Origin: an uncultured Oscillospiraceae bacterium
GTDB taxonomy: Bacteria; Bacillota; Clostridia; Oscillospirales; Oscillospiraceae
DNA length: 41,939 bases
Direction: 5' to 3'
Assembly: GCA_937915075.1 (NCBI GenBank)
Contig: CALDMA010000305.1
Location: 1 to 41,939, forward strand
The notes below the pieces were generated by a model that was not told where the DNA came from, ran no database searches, and saw only the letters and a list, made by a program, of their open reading frames with translations. Positions 1 through 7,684 of this stretch are shown here, in pieces. Each line of letters opens with the position of its first letter. The first letter of the stretch is position 1. The translations under genes were made by a program, and so were the position numbers.

Positions 1-183
1 GCCGCCGGAAACATTGTCGAGCTCGTCGTCTGCAAGCTCGCCCGTTTTGGAACTGAGCTGTTCGAAATAGGCTTTTGCGCTCTCTTCGGTCATTTCCATG
101 CCGCTTTCCTTTGCAAGCGTCAGCAGCTCCTCGGCGGTTTTTGCCTGTTTTGCCTTCGCAATGAGGTCGTTGCTCAGCTCCAT
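1..183 (-). CDS. Nif11-like RiPP precursor, leader part only (cut by window edge)
   Basis: The 61 visible residues start MELSNDLIAKAKQAKTAEEL and reach a double-glycine site (ELADDELDNVSGG) just at the edge, so the core peptide lies outside the window. The start is ATG at 183, with AAGGAG upstream on the minus strand. The leader is a close paralogue of the two complete precursors at 202-618 and 680-1060. In this family a Nif11-type leader directs a modifying enzyme and is removed after GG by the C39 peptidase of the exporter, which is encoded upstream in the same direction. The core and its modification cannot be judged here. Confidence 0.85.
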   Translation of the reverse strand, partial: MELSNDLIAKAKQAKTAEELLTLAKESGMEMTEESAKAYFEQLSSKTGELADDELDNVSGG

Positions 184-201
184 TGTTCTTCTCCTTGTCG
201 A

Positions 202-618
202 TTATTTCCGGTTGGCCGGATGGAAGCACTCGCGGGGCTCCGCCGCCTCGGCCGCCTTCATGATCACCTCTAAGATCGTTGTCCAAAGGCTGCCGCTGAT
301 GGCATTGGGATCGACGCCCCAATACCGGCATCTGCAGCAGGTGCCTTTCACGCCAAAGGTCGAGGGTCCGTCCTCATAATGCCTGCACTTATAGCCGCAG
401 GTCGTCTTAAGGCGTCCGCCGCTCGAATAGCAGCCGCCGCCGGAGACATTATCCAGCTCGTCGTCGCTCAGCTCGCCCGTCTGCGGGTGGAGCAGGTCAA
501 AATACGTCTTGGCCTCGGCCTCCGTCAGCTCCATGCCGTTTTCCTTGGCAAGCGTCAGCAGTTCCTCGGCGGTTTTTGCCGCCTTTGCTCTGGTAAGCAG
601 TTCCTGATCCATCTCCAT
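202..618 (-). CDS. Nif11-like RiPP precursor with 7-Cys core
   Basis: 138 residues. Residues 1-61 form a Nif11-type leader ending SDDELDNVSGG, the expected double-glycine cleavage site. The core is long (about 77 residues) and has Cys at 63, 74, 78, 94, 95, 97 and 131. Cys63, 78, 94, 97 and the last Cys align with the paralogue at 680-1060, as do the motifs GVxGTC, CRYW and CxHP. The ATG at 618 has GAGGAAG upstream. It probably shares an operon with the sigma factor and exporters. Function (bacteriocin, signal or other) is unknown. Thioether, disulfide or metal binding are all possible for the core. A Nif11-leader assignment is firm; the chemistry is not. Confidence 0.88.
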   Translation of the reverse strand: MEMDQELLTRAKAAKTAEELLTLAKENGMELTEAEAKTYFDLLHPQTGELSDDELDNVSGGGCYSSGGRLKTTCGYKCRHYEDGPSTFGVKGTCCRCRYWGVDPNAISGSLWTTILEVIMKAAEAAEPRECFHPANRK

Positions 619-679
619 TTGATGCTTCCTCTCTGACTATCGTCTTGCTGCGCGGGAACGGTGTCCGTTTCCGCCGCGC

Positions 680-1060
680 TCACTTTCTTTTTTTGTTCTT
701 CGGGTGGACGCACAGGAGCGGCATACCGAATAGCTCAAGCCCGGACCAGTAGGTCTTGTCCCAATAGCGGCACGCGCCGCAGGTGCCGTTCACACCGTTT
801 TTCGTGGTAGCAGGCTCGTAATACCCGCATCCGTAAGCGATGGTGGTCATAAGGCAGTCATCCCTGCCATAGCAAGCGCCGCCGGAGACATTATCCAGCT
901 CGTCGTCGCTCAGCTCGCCCGTTTTCGGGTGGAGCAGGTCAAAATACATCTTTGTGCTCTCTGTGGTCAGCTCTGTGCCGTTTTCCTTGGCGAGTGCCAG
1001 CAGCTCCTCAGGGGTTTTCGCTTCTTTCGCCTTCGCAATGAGTTCCTTGTTCAGCTCCAT
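680..1060 (-). CDS. Nif11-like RiPP precursor with 6-Cys core
   Basis: 126 residues. The Nif11-type leader (about 1-61) ends SDDELDNVSGG; the core begins ACYGRDDC and has Cys at 63, 69, 78, 94, 97 and 117. The tail is basic (HPKNKKRK). It differs from the 202-618 paralogue in much of the core but keeps the spacing from Cys78 to Cys97, the GVNGTC segment, CRYW and CxHP. AAAAGGAG lies upstream of ATG 1060. The leader is nearly identical among the three precursors while the cores vary, the usual pattern for multi-substrate RiPP systems. No enzyme that would modify it is encoded in the visible part of the locus. Confidence 0.88.
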   Translation of the reverse strand: MELNKELIAKAKEAKTPEELLALAKENGTELTTESTKMYFDLLHPKTGELSDDELDNVSGGACYGRDDCLMTTIAYGCGYYEPATTKNGVNGTCGACRYWDKTYWSGLELFGMPLLCVHPKNKKRK

Positions 1061-1077
1061 GATGGTTCTCCTTTTCG

Positions 1078-1236
1078 TTATTTTTTTCTGCCGGAGTCGT
1101 TCAGGTCGCTTTTTTTGCTGAGATCATAGGAAAAATCGAGCCGCCTGCCGCCGCTCACCGCTTCAAGGGCCTCGTCGTTCAGCGGCTCCGCGTTGATCTC
1201 CTCCGGGGTGCTGTTCCGTTTTTCTTCCTGTTTCAT
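1078..1236 (-). CDS. 52-residue double-glycine peptide, possible RiPP precursor
   Basis: A short ORF beginning MKQEEKRNSTPEE, with a strong AAAGGAGG ribosome binding site 5-6 bases before ATG 1236. It contains PLNDEALEAVSGG, which resembles the LSDDELDNVSGG processing site of the neighbouring precursors, followed by a 22-residue basic, Cys-free tail (start RRLDFSYDLS). It lies between the sigma factor gene (17 bases away) and the first Nif11 precursor (17 bases away), so it is probably co-transcribed. The leader is much shorter than Nif11 leaders. It could be a distinct substrate of the exporter or a small regulator of the sigma factor. The function is unknown. Confidence 0.7.
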   Translation of the reverse strand: MKQEEKRNSTPEEINAEPLNDEALEAVSGGRRLDFSYDLSKKSDLNDSGRKK

Positions 1237-1253
1237 GTTCTTCCTCCTTTAAT

Positions 1254-1748
1254 TTATTTGATTGGAGCCTCAAAACACTCCCGAAGCGTTTTGAGGGCAT
1301 TGCTGTGCAGTATCTTGACGTAGGCGTAGGATACATTGAGCTTTGCCGCCGTGTCCTTCAGCGACAGCCCCTTGCCGTACCGCAGGACGATCAGGGCGCG
1401 CGAGCGTTCGTCCAATTGGTTCAGGGCTTCGCCGAGCGCCTGAAGGGATTCCCTTTGCAGCAGGCCGTCATCTACGCCGGCTGCGTCGGGCAGATCGTCC
1501 GGCAGCTCCGCGCCGGGGCGATGGGTGCGGAAATAGTCGATGACCGTATTCCGGGTGATGGTGTAGAGCCATGTGGAGACTGAGGCGCGGCCCGCGTCAA
1601 AGGTCTGGTACTTTTCATACGCCTTCAGGAAAACATCGCTGACGAGATCCTCCGCGTCGTGCCGGTTTGCGACCTTGCCGAACACATAGCCACGGACCTT
1701 TTCGGAATACGCCGTGTACAGCGCTTCTCTTTCTTCCGTCCGATTCAT
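1254..1748 (-). CDS. ECF-type RNA polymerase sigma factor
   Basis: 164 residues with the two-domain layout of ECF sigma factors. Region 2 is at about 10-80 (DAEDLVSDVFLKAY, then STWLYTITRNTVIDYFR). Region 4 is at about 105-155 (LNQLDERSRALIVLRYGKGLS, then an HTH with LSLKDTAAKLNVSYAYVKI). There is no separate anti-sigma gene with membrane segments nearby. The start codon overlaps the stop of the small peptide upstream (ATGA, 1745-1748), implying translational coupling. The position inside the precursor/exporter cluster suggests that it drives transcription of the precursor genes, but no promoter for it was identified. The family call is firm and the role in this cluster is inferred. Confidence 0.9.
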   Translation of the reverse strand: MNRTEEREALYTAYSEKVRGYVFGKVANRHDAEDLVSDVFLKAYEKYQTFDAGRASVSTWLYTITRNTVIDYFRTHRPGAELPDDLPDAAGVDDGLLQRESLQALGEALNQLDERSRALIVLRYGKGLSLKDTAAKLNVSYAYVKILHSNALKTLRECFEAPIK

Positions 1749-1981
1749 ACCGCGCCGTCCTCATGTGTTCCGTGCCGTTTGATGTGCTTCGCCTCTCCCG
1801 CGGCGCTCACCTGTTCGAGATCGTCGTCCGACAGCTCCGCGCAGTATTCGCTCTCGGCCTCGTCGAGCAGCGCCTCCAGCTCCGGCTCGTGCTCGAAGCG
1901 TTGGTAATCGAAGAGCAGGGAGAGCGTTTTTTCATTCAGACCGGAGGCGCCTCCGGACCATTTCACTTTTTTGTGTTCCAT
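1745..1981 (-). CDS. Small protein with leader-like SDDDLEQVSAAG motif, coupled to sigma factor
   Basis: 78 residues, starting MEHKKVKWSGGASGLNEKTL, acidic in the middle (EHEPELEALLDEAESEY). The segment AELSDDDLEQVSAAGE closely mimics the SDDELDNVSGG processing site of the Nif11 precursors, with AA-G instead of GG. It ends with a short basic/His tail. AAAGGAGAAAG precedes ATG 1981. Its stop overlaps the start of the ECF sigma gene. It may be an exported peptide, or an immunity or anti-sigma partner whose motif is recognised by the same machinery. No known family is recognised. Confidence 0.75.
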   Translation of the reverse strand: MEHKKVKWSGGASGLNEKTLSLLFDYQRFEHEPELEALLDEAESEYCAELSDDDLEQVSAAGEAKHIKRHGTHEDGAV

Positions 1982-2079
1982 TTCTTTCTCCTTTGCTTCT
2001 TGATACGAACCGGAACCGAAAAGGGCTAATGCATCCGGAAAATTTTCTCAAAAAATCTTTCGCGCGGCGTGTAGCGCCG

Positions 2080-4281
2080 TTACAAAGCGGCGTCCGGTAC
2101 GTCGTCCAGTCTTTGGCGGGCCACCAGCTCGGCAAAGAAGCCGTCCGCGGCGATCAGCTCGTCGTAGGTCCCGTCCTCGACGATTTTTCCGCGGTCGAGC
2201 ACGAGGATGCGGTCGCATTGCTTGATGGTGGACAGGCGGTGGGCGATGACGATGCGGGTACACTTCAGCTGGTCCAGCGACTCCGACACCTTTTTCTGAG
2301 TGATGTTGTCCAGCGCGCTCGTCGCCTCGTCGAACATCAAAATCTTGGGCTTCGGCGCGATGGCGCGGGCGATCATCAGCCGCTGGCGCTGCCCGCCGGA
2401 TATGCCGCCCGAGCCCTCCGATATGACCGTATTCATGCCCATGGGCATCCTGCGGATATCCTCGGCAATGCCGGTCAGCTCCGCTGCCTCCCATGCGTCC
2501 TGCTGCGACAGCCACGGCGCGGAGATCACGATGTTGGAATAAATGTCGCCCTGAAACAGCTTCCCGTTCTGCATCACAACGCCGATGCGGCGGCGCAGGG
2601 AGCGCAGGTCGATCCGCTCCAGATCCTTGCCGTCGTAGTAAATGGCGCCCTTCTGCGGCTTTTCAAAGCCTAAAAGCAGACGCAGCAGCGTGGATTTCCC
2701 GCAGCCGGTCCTGCCGACGATGGCAACATACTGCCCCGGGCGGATCTTGAGCGAAAGATCGTCGAGGATCAGCGGCATATTTTCGTTGTACCGGAAAGAG
2801 ACATTGTTCAGCTCAATGCCGCCGGACAGCCGCTCAATCACCTGCTTGCCGTCCGAAACCTCGGGGACCGCGTCAAAAAACGGCTGGACCATCGTGAGAA
2901 TGGGCTTGATCTGCGCCGCGCTCAGCGCGATCCCGGCGAGCGACAGAAACGCGCCGGAGACCATGCCGTAGGCCGTGTTGAACGCGTAGTAATCGGCCAC
3001 GGACAAACCGGCTTTCACCGCCATATAATACATGATGAGCGTTCCCGTGAGGCTGATGGCAAGGCTGATGACGGAATTGAGCTTCAGGAACATCGGCGGA
3101 TCGTACATCATTTTTGCGCTCTGTGCGTAGAGGTTGCCCCATCTCGCAAAGGCGCGCTTCTCCGCGCCTGCCAGCTTGATCTTCTGTATCCCCGTGATCA
3201 GCGCGTAGGTCATACCGCTCTCCCGTCCGGAGAGCGTCATCTGCTCTGTGCTGATCTTCATTTGCGCAAGGGAGGAGACCACCGAGAAAACGACCGTGAC
3301 GAGCAGGATCGCCAGCGCCGGTGCGACGAGCGTCGGCGCATAGGCAAAGATCTGCGATATGTATATAAGGGAGAACAGCGAGGTCAGTCCGGTCGATAAG
3401 ACCGTTGATACGAGCATCCGGCACAGCGGGCCGACCTGCGCCGCGCGGCTGGAGAGCTCGCCCGCACTGTACTGTTTGAAGAAATCCGCCGGCAGCGACA
3501 TGACGCGCATCATGGTCGCCGCCTCGACCGATAGATTCAGCTTTGTTTCGATCCGCGCCGTAAGCATACTTTTTACCGCAGAGAGAAGCAGCGTGCTGAC
3601 GGAGACGCAGACGGTAAAGGCGGCAAGCGCGAGAAGGATGCGCGTATTCCCGGAGGGCAGCACGCGATCAAACAGCAGTCGGCTGAGCATCGGGGAGAGC
3701 AGCCCCACGAGCGACACGGCAAGCGTTGCCAGCACGATCAAAACGAAATCGGAGACGGAAAGGGTCTGCACAATGTAGGCCGAGAGCGAAGCGATGCTGA
3801 GCTTCTTGAGGGGAAATGGCTTATAAAACGCGATCGCCTCGTCGTCAAACAGGTGTTGATTTTTGCGCGTGATGCGCCGCGCCTTTCCGGTCTCATAGTC
3901 AAAGAAGCTGTAGCCGGAAAGACCGGAAGGAATGAGCGCCACGACCCGCCCGCTTTCCGACAGGGTGCCAAGCATCGCGCCCACGGCATCGCGGTACCAG
4001 CCGTCCTCCAGCTTCACCGTGCGCCGCATGATGCCATACGGGCGCATCAGGAACTCAAGCTGCTCGTTCACATCCTTGACGCTGTCGGGGACCTCCCGGC
4101 TCTTCACATGGTAGTATTTCAATATTTCGTCGATCGCGTCCTTGGTAACGGCGCGATCGTTGGTGAACGCCGCCTCGAACCGCTTTCCCATCACGGCAGA
4201 CGCCATGTTCGCAAAGGCCTCGGAAAACGCGTCGTCGTCGTATTGCTTACGCTCTTTTATCTGTTCGTCAAACCAACCCAT
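2080..4281 (-). CDS. NHLP-type bacteriocin export ABC transporter, permease/ATPase subunit
   Basis: 733 residues. A soluble N-terminal region of about 170 residues is typical of the NHLM ATP-binding/permease subunit and lacks a C39 peptidase Cys. It is followed by a type-1 exporter membrane domain (about 175-460) and an ATPase domain (about 490-725). Walker A is GRTGCGKST, the signature is ISGGQRQRL, Walker B is ILMFDEATSALD and the switch His is in IAHRLST. AGGAGGTGA lies upstream of ATG 4281, 14 bases after the partner transporter. It is expected to pair with the peptidase-containing transporter at 4296-6479 to export processed peptides across the cytoplasmic membrane. Confidence 0.92.
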   Translation of the reverse strand: MGWFDEQIKERKQYDDDAFSEAFANMASAVMGKRFEAAFTNDRAVTKDAIDEILKYYHVKSREVPDSVKDVNEQLEFLMRPYGIMRRTVKLEDGWYRDAVGAMLGTLSESGRVVALIPSGLSGYSFFDYETGKARRITRKNQHLFDDEAIAFYKPFPLKKLSIASLSAYIVQTLSVSDFVLIVLATLAVSLVGLLSPMLSRLLFDRVLPSGNTRILLALAAFTVCVSVSTLLLSAVKSMLTARIETKLNLSVEAATMMRVMSLPADFFKQYSAGELSSRAAQVGPLCRMLVSTVLSTGLTSLFSLIYISQIFAYAPTLVAPALAILLVTVVFSVVSSLAQMKISTEQMTLSGRESGMTYALITGIQKIKLAGAEKRAFARWGNLYAQSAKMMYDPPMFLKLNSVISLAISLTGTLIMYYMAVKAGLSVADYYAFNTAYGMVSGAFLSLAGIALSAAQIKPILTMVQPFFDAVPEVSDGKQVIERLSGGIELNNVSFRYNENMPLILDDLSLKIRPGQYVAIVGRTGCGKSTLLRLLLGFEKPQKGAIYYDGKDLERIDLRSLRRRIGVVMQNGKLFQGDIYSNIVISAPWLSQQDAWEAAELTGIAEDIRRMPMGMNTVISEGSGGISGGQRQRLMIARAIAPKPKILMFDEATSALDNITQKKVSESLDQLKCTRIVIAHRLSTIKQCDRILVLDRGKIVEDGTYDELIAADGFFAELVARQRLDDVPDAAL

Positions 4282-4295
4282 CGTGTCGTCACCTC

Positions 4296-6479
4296 CTATT
4301 CGTTGGACACCAGGCGCGTATAGGCGCCGCCGTTTTTCATCAGCTCCTCGTGCGTTCCGCGCTCCACGACATTGCCCTGCTCCATCACGATGATCTCATC
4401 ACAGTCGCGTATGGTGGACAAACGGTGCGCCACCACGATGCAGGTGATGCCGCGGTCCTTGATGGAGCGAACAACGTCGTATTCCGTTTTCGCGTCCAGC
4501 GCGCTCGTCGCCTCGTCCAGAAGGATGATCGTGGGGTCCTGCGCAAGCACGCGGGCGATCTCCATGCGCTGGCGCTGCCCGCCGGAGAGGTCCTTGCCGC
4601 CCTCGGTCAGCTTATACTGATAGCCGCCCTCGCGCCGCATGATGTCCTCGTGCAGCTGGGCATCCCGCGCCGCCATGATCATCTCGAAGTCCTCGATGGA
4701 GTTATCCCACATTTTTATGTTGTTTGCGATGGTATCCTCAAAGAGAATAATATCCTGATCCACCACGGCGAGAGAGCCGGTAAACACGCAGCGGTCGATC
4801 TGCGAGATCGGCTTTCCGTCAAACAGGATCTCGCCGCTCCACGGCTTATAAAGGCCGGAGATCAGCTTGGAGATCGTGGATTTTCCGCAGCCCGAAGCGC
4901 CGACGAACGCTACGCGGTCCCCTGGCTTAAGCGTCAGGTTGAAATCCCGGATCAGCGGCTCGGCCAGGCGCGAATAGCCAAAGGTGACATTTTTGAGCTC
5001 GATGCTGCCGGACAGCTTGCCGTATTCCGTGCTCTCATCGCCGCCGTCTTCCGCAAAAATGTCGTCGTCGGGATAGCGCATCACGTCCTCGATCCGCTCC
5101 ATATCGGTGCGCATTTCCTGCAGCGTCTGTCCTGCCGAAATGAGCGTCGTTGCGGGGGAGAGGAAAGAGGACAAAAAGCCCTGAAACGCCATGATCATGC
5201 CGACGGTAAAGCTGCCCTGCATCGCGAGGAACACGCCCGTCATCAGGACCGCGGTGCTGCAGACCGAGCTGACAAGCGCCGGCAGCAGTCCGAGGAGCTG
5301 GTTCATGCGCTGGAAGCGGACCTGACTGGTATTGACGCTCGCCTGGTAGCCGGCCCACTTTTCAAAAAAGCCGTTCTCCGCGCCGCTCGCCTTGATCGTT
5401 TCGATCATCTCGATGCCAGCGACGGTCGTTCCGGCGAGCTTGCCCGCGTCGCGCATCTGCACGCGGGTGAGGTTGATCCGCTTTTTTGAAATGACGCTGG
5501 AAAGGACCAGATTGGCGAGGATCGAAGCAAGCCCGATGAGCGTGAGGAGCACGCTGTAGCGGAGCATCACGACCAGATAGAACACCATCATGGCGGCGTT
5601 CAGGGCAAGCGGCGCGAGCGTGCCGACCAGCTGCTCCGCGATCATTGCGTTTGCGCTCTGCCGGCCCTGAATATCTCCCGCCATACGCTGCGAGAAAAAC
5701 GCCATCGGCATGTGCAGGACCTTCCACAGGAAGGTGGTATTTCCCACCATCGCGAGCTTTCCGTTGATCCGAAGGGAATAGACCGCCTGGATCCACGCGA
5801 CGATGAGCTGAAGCACGCTGATGCCCGCGAGCGCAAGCGTGAACGGCGTCAGCCATTCCGGGTTCTCGCCGGTCAGCAGCCGGTCGAGAAAAATACGGGA
5901 AAACGCGGGCGTCACAATGCCGAGCAGCGACGAAATGACCGTGGTCAGCGTTACAAAAGCGATCGCGGTCCCCGCGCCGGCCAGCCGCTTTTTCGCGTAT
6001 TGCAGCATGGACTGCGGCTTTCCCTCGGGAACAAAGCCTTCGGCGGGCTCGAAGAACAGGCAGATGCCGGTGAAGGAGTCGTCAAAGGTCTGCATCGGGA
6101 CGGAATAGGTCCCCTTTGCGGGGTCGTTGAGCACCGCCTTGTTGCCCCGAAAGCCGTTGAGCACGACAAAGTGGTTGAAGTTCCAATGAATGATGCAGGG
6201 GAATTTTCCGTTCGCTTTCAGGCCCTCCGGCTCATACCGGTAGCCCTTTGCGGTAAGACCGTAGCTGCGCGCGGCGCGAAGAATGTTGCGCGCGTTCGAG
6301 CCGTCCCGCGAAACGCCGCAGTCCAGACGCACCTGCTCGAGCGGGACCCACTTTTCATAGTAGGCAAGGATCATCGCAAGACTTGCGGCGCCGCATTCCA
6401 ACGCCTCCATCTGCATGACAACGGGCACCTTGGCGACGCCCGCCGTGATCGGCGATTTGATCTTTTGTGCTGCTTTCAT
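4296..6479 (-). CDS. NHLP-type bacteriocin exporter with C39 peptidase, permease and ATPase domains
   Basis: 727 residues. The N-terminal C39 peptidase has the expected triad: Cys29 in MEALECGAASLAM, His103 in NFNHFVVL and Asp119 in LNDPAKG. A membrane domain follows (about 165-450), then the ATPase domain (about 485-720) with GASGCGKST, LSGGQRQRMEIAR, ILLDEATSALD and VAHRLST. This family cuts leaders after double glycine during export, matching the GG sites in the precursors downstream. GAGGTG precedes ATG 6479; the gap to the secretion-protein gene is 11 bases. All catalytic residues look intact. It is the only leader peptidase visible in the cluster. Confidence 0.95.
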   Translation of the reverse strand: MKAAQKIKSPITAGVAKVPVVMQMEALECGAASLAMILAYYEKWVPLEQVRLDCGVSRDGSNARNILRAARSYGLTAKGYRYEPEGLKANGKFPCIIHWNFNHFVVLNGFRGNKAVLNDPAKGTYSVPMQTFDDSFTGICLFFEPAEGFVPEGKPQSMLQYAKKRLAGAGTAIAFVTLTTVISSLLGIVTPAFSRIFLDRLLTGENPEWLTPFTLALAGISVLQLIVAWIQAVYSLRINGKLAMVGNTTFLWKVLHMPMAFFSQRMAGDIQGRQSANAMIAEQLVGTLAPLALNAAMMVFYLVVMLRYSVLLTLIGLASILANLVLSSVISKKRINLTRVQMRDAGKLAGTTVAGIEMIETIKASGAENGFFEKWAGYQASVNTSQVRFQRMNQLLGLLPALVSSVCSTAVLMTGVFLAMQGSFTVGMIMAFQGFLSSFLSPATTLISAGQTLQEMRTDMERIEDVMRYPDDDIFAEDGGDESTEYGKLSGSIELKNVTFGYSRLAEPLIRDFNLTLKPGDRVAFVGASGCGKSTISKLISGLYKPWSGEILFDGKPISQIDRCVFTGSLAVVDQDIILFEDTIANNIKMWDNSIEDFEMIMAARDAQLHEDIMRREGGYQYKLTEGGKDLSGGQRQRMEIARVLAQDPTIILLDEATSALDAKTEYDVVRSIKDRGITCIVVAHRLSTIRDCDEIIVMEQGNVVERGTHEELMKNGGAYTRLVSNE

Positions 6480-6490
6480 CTTCGCGCACC

Positions 6491-6970
6491 TCAGTTCAGG
6501 ACGAAATCAAGGGGCCTGACGCGCTCGATAATAACGGATACGGTATAAACGCCGTCCTTGAGATTGGGGGTTTCCGCCGACAGGGCGTGCACCCAGTCGC
6601 CCGCGGAGAGCCCGATGAGATGGAGCAGATACGGGTCGGTGCTCTCGTCGAGCCGGGTGGGCGTGCCCGCCGCATCGGATGCGGCTGCGTACTCGGCTTC
6701 GCCGACCGAGAGGATGGCCTCGCCGTCTAATCTGGCGAAATCACTCTCGCTCAAAAAGACCGTCAAGCGTCCGTTTTCGCAGACGCCGCCTGTTTGTACG
6801 GCGGTATCGAGATGCCCGAACGCGCCCCATATGCAAACGCCGAGCAGAAGCACAATGACCGCCGCGAGGATCATCCATACGCTTGGATTGGAAACACGGA
6901 TATAATCGTTCATCTGCTCCGGCGATGTGATCTTTTCCATGCTTTTTTGACGAAAGACCGAATGATTCAT
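6491..6970 (-). CDS. Short HlyD-like secretion protein of the NHLM export system
   Basis: 159 residues. The N-terminus (about 10-35) contains the EKITSPEQMNDYIRV segment seen at the start of NHLM secretion proteins. One membrane span follows (about 31-50, MILAAVIVLLLGVCIWG), then a small extracytoplasmic domain ending in VIIERVRPLDFVLN. It is shorter than the HlyD/NHLM proteins I know, and no coiled-coil hairpin is visible, which suits a Gram-positive cell with no outer membrane. It is the first gene of the cluster, 11 bases before the peptidase-exporter. It likely bridges the exporter and the cell exterior. Confidence 0.8.
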   Translation of the reverse strand: MNHSVFRQKSMEKITSPEQMNDYIRVSNPSVWMILAAVIVLLLGVCIWGAFGHLDTAVQTGGVCENGRLTVFLSESDFARLDGEAILSVGEAEYAAASDAAGTPTRLDESTDPYLLHLIGLSAGDWVHALSAETPNLKDGVYTVSVIIERVRPLDFVLN

Positions 6971-7011
6971 AGCTCCGCACCCCTTGCTTAAAATAAATAC
7001 AGGCTAACAAT

Positions 7012-7039
7012 AGTGTATCACATTGCGCGGTAAAGGCAA
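7012..7039 (-). promoter_or_regulatory. Candidate sigma-A promoter of the RiPP operon
   Basis: On the minus strand TTGCCT (7034-7039) and TACACT (7012-7017) are separated by 16 bases, giving a start about 35 bases before the secretion-protein ATG at 6970. Both boxes deviate from consensus, so this is a candidate only. Confidence 0.4.
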
Positions 7040-7284
7040 GAAAATCCACGCAATTCGGATATATATTTTTAATCGTATCCGACCCGGCCATCGCAGACAG
7101 TCTGCTTTGAGCATCCGAGTGTTGAGAAACTCCGCATAGGAAGCGGAACTGTTCGGCACTATGGGACATACACTGCGGTTCTATACGGACCGCGGACTTT
7201 TGCCTATTCCGCCGACTTTGTGCTTGGGAGAGGGTAGACCTTTTGCGCAAAACGGAGAGAAGAAAAAATTTTGCAAAAAGGGGC
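7040..7284. other. Divergent intergenic region without a recognised gene
   Basis: About 245 bases between the two divergent promoters. No ORF with a ribosome binding site or known family was found. A small inverted repeat (GCGGTTC...GGACCGC, about 7174-7195) is visible, but no recognised RNA family. Confidence 0.5.
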
Positions 7285-7312
7285 TTGACAATGCAAGCGC
7301 GCGTGCTATAAT
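7285..7312 (+). promoter_or_regulatory. Sigma-A promoter of the T-box/trp transporter operon
   Basis: A perfect -35 TTGACA (7285-7290) and perfect -10 TATAAT (7307-7312) with a 16-base spacer. The predicted start is near 7319, immediately before the T-box leader. Confidence 0.9.
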
Positions 7313-7319
7313 ACGCTAC

Positions 7320-7614
7320 AACAAGTTAAAGCAGTAAAAACCAATGACGGAGAGAAGTAGCCGGCGCAGGCAAGTCTTCAGAGAGTCCCGGGTGGTGTGA
7401 TCGGGGCGGCGGACGGTCGGTGAATGGACTTCGGAGGGCGGATCAAAAGGCGAAAGCCGAGTAGAGACCGACGGGTATCCCACCCGTTATCCATCGGGGC
7501 GCGTATGATGGTGCGCGTAAGCGAGCGGGCGTTTGATAACGTCAATTTGGGTGGTATCGCAGAAGTTCAACGACTTTTGTCCCATGTAGGTGGGATGAAG
7601 GTCTTTTTCTTTTT
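7320..7614 (+). promoter_or_regulatory. T-box leader with tryptophan (UGG) specifier
   Basis: The leader has the T-box landmarks in order: AGTA of the stem I GA motif (about 7356), AGAGAG then GGGTGGTG of the apical part (about 7379-7398), a specifier loop GTGAA-TGG-ACTTCGGAGG with TGG at 7425-7427, and the T-box GGGTGGTATCGC (7549-7560) that pairs with the NCCA end of uncharged tRNA. It ends in a terminator. UGG is the only Trp codon, so uncharged tRNA-Trp should antiterminate the downstream transporter operon. The T-box call is secure. The specifier call rests on its position in the motif, not on a computed fold. Confidence 0.93.
7572..7614 (+). terminator. T-box terminator hairpin
   Basis: A 13-bp stem (7572-7584 with 7591-7603, including G-U pairs), a 6-base loop, then TTTTTCTTTTT. 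It overlaps sequence needed for the antiterminator, as expected for a transcription-type T-box. Confidence 0.88.
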
Positions 7615-7684
7615 CCCCGCTCTGTTCCGGCAAGACAGAGCTTCATCTGCCGCCCAAAATCAAATATATTGGAGGAAAACCAAA

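Noticed and set aside
7424..7684. Upstream in-frame extension of the substrate-binding protein.
   Set aside because: It lies inside the T-box leader; the lipoprotein signal and ribosome site define ATG 7685.
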